From a virus, in IMG/VR virus record IMGVR_UViG_3300017751_000130, positions 1-30,302 of that record: a stretch of 30,302 nucleotides of DNA, one strand, 5' to 3'. The notes under the pieces are model-generated. The model was not told the DNA's origin. It saw only the letters and a program-made list of their open reading frames with translations, and did not search any database. Shown one piece after another: positions 30,295 to 30,302 of this stretch. The translations under genes and the position numbers were made by a program. Positions within the stretch are counted from its first letter, which is position 1. Each line of letters starts with the position of its first letter.

Positions 30295-30302
30295 TATTTA
30301 TA
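30295..30302 (-). promoter_or_regulatory. late promoter for the giant gene
   Basis: The reverse strand reads TATAAATA, the exact T4 late consensus, ending at the right window edge. The predicted first base is A at 30289, and CGGAGC follows within the 15-base leader before the ATG at 30274. Confidence 0.78.

Noticed and set aside
1-30302. tRNA genes, CRISPR arrays, integrase or attachment sites.
   Set aside because: No cloverleaf-like sequence, regularly spaced repeat array or recombinase was seen in the gaps. Nearly all of the sequence is occupied by genes, with no gap longer than 73 bases.

Overview
The window is a piece of a lytic, tailed (myovirus-type), T4-like marine phage genome. The base composition is low in G+C and genes are packed with overlaps of 1 to 20 bases. 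No tRNA, rRNA, integrase, CRISPR array or insertion sequence was seen. The best taxonomic anchors are a gp13-like neck protein, a gp14-type neck protein and a gp15-like tail sheath stabiliser, all resembling homologues in marine T4-like phages of cyanobacteria and of SAR11 bacteria. No photosynthesis gene is present, so the host stays open.

Layout. (1) 1-877: the start of an unidentified gene running off the left edge, then gp13, both on the minus strand. (2) 923-4746, plus strand: gp14-type protein, gp15, a Nudix hydrolase, a small cupin-fold protein and an 87-residue protein, in one run with overlaps or gaps of at most 8 bases. (3) 4738-10660, minus strand: a fibre-like protein with a C-terminal cupredoxin-like domain, a subtilisin-like protease with an intact triad, a seven-bladed FG-GAP propeller, and a second fibre-like protein with an internal cupredoxin-like domain. 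(4) 10697-16604, minus strand: a tightly coupled seven-gene cassette that does not look structural. In transcription order it encodes a U32-like Fe-S protein fused to a methyltransferase, a flavin-dependent tryptophan-halogenase-type enzyme, a 2-oxoglutarate/Fe(II) oxygenase-like protein, two paralogues of unknown function flanking a 137-residue protein, and a 74-residue protein. (5) 16678-30274, minus strand: two conserved unknowns, then a tail-fibre/adhesin array (two paralogous fibres, one with a large glycine-rich insert; a LamG-like protein; an S74-chaperone fibre; a small virion protein) and a giant 2339-residue protein with carbohydrate-binding-like repeats and a six-bladed propeller.

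Regulation visible in the sequence. Structural genes are often preceded by a T4-type late promoter (GATAAATA, TATAAATA or close variants), in several cases placed so that the ribosome binding site lies at or just after the predicted first base. The cassette in region 4 instead has a near-consensus host sigma-70 promoter with an extended -10, interleaved with a terminator for the upstream late genes. It therefore probably runs early, as an independent metabolic or modification module set inside the late virion genes. This cassette is the strongest candidate for an undescribed system in the window.
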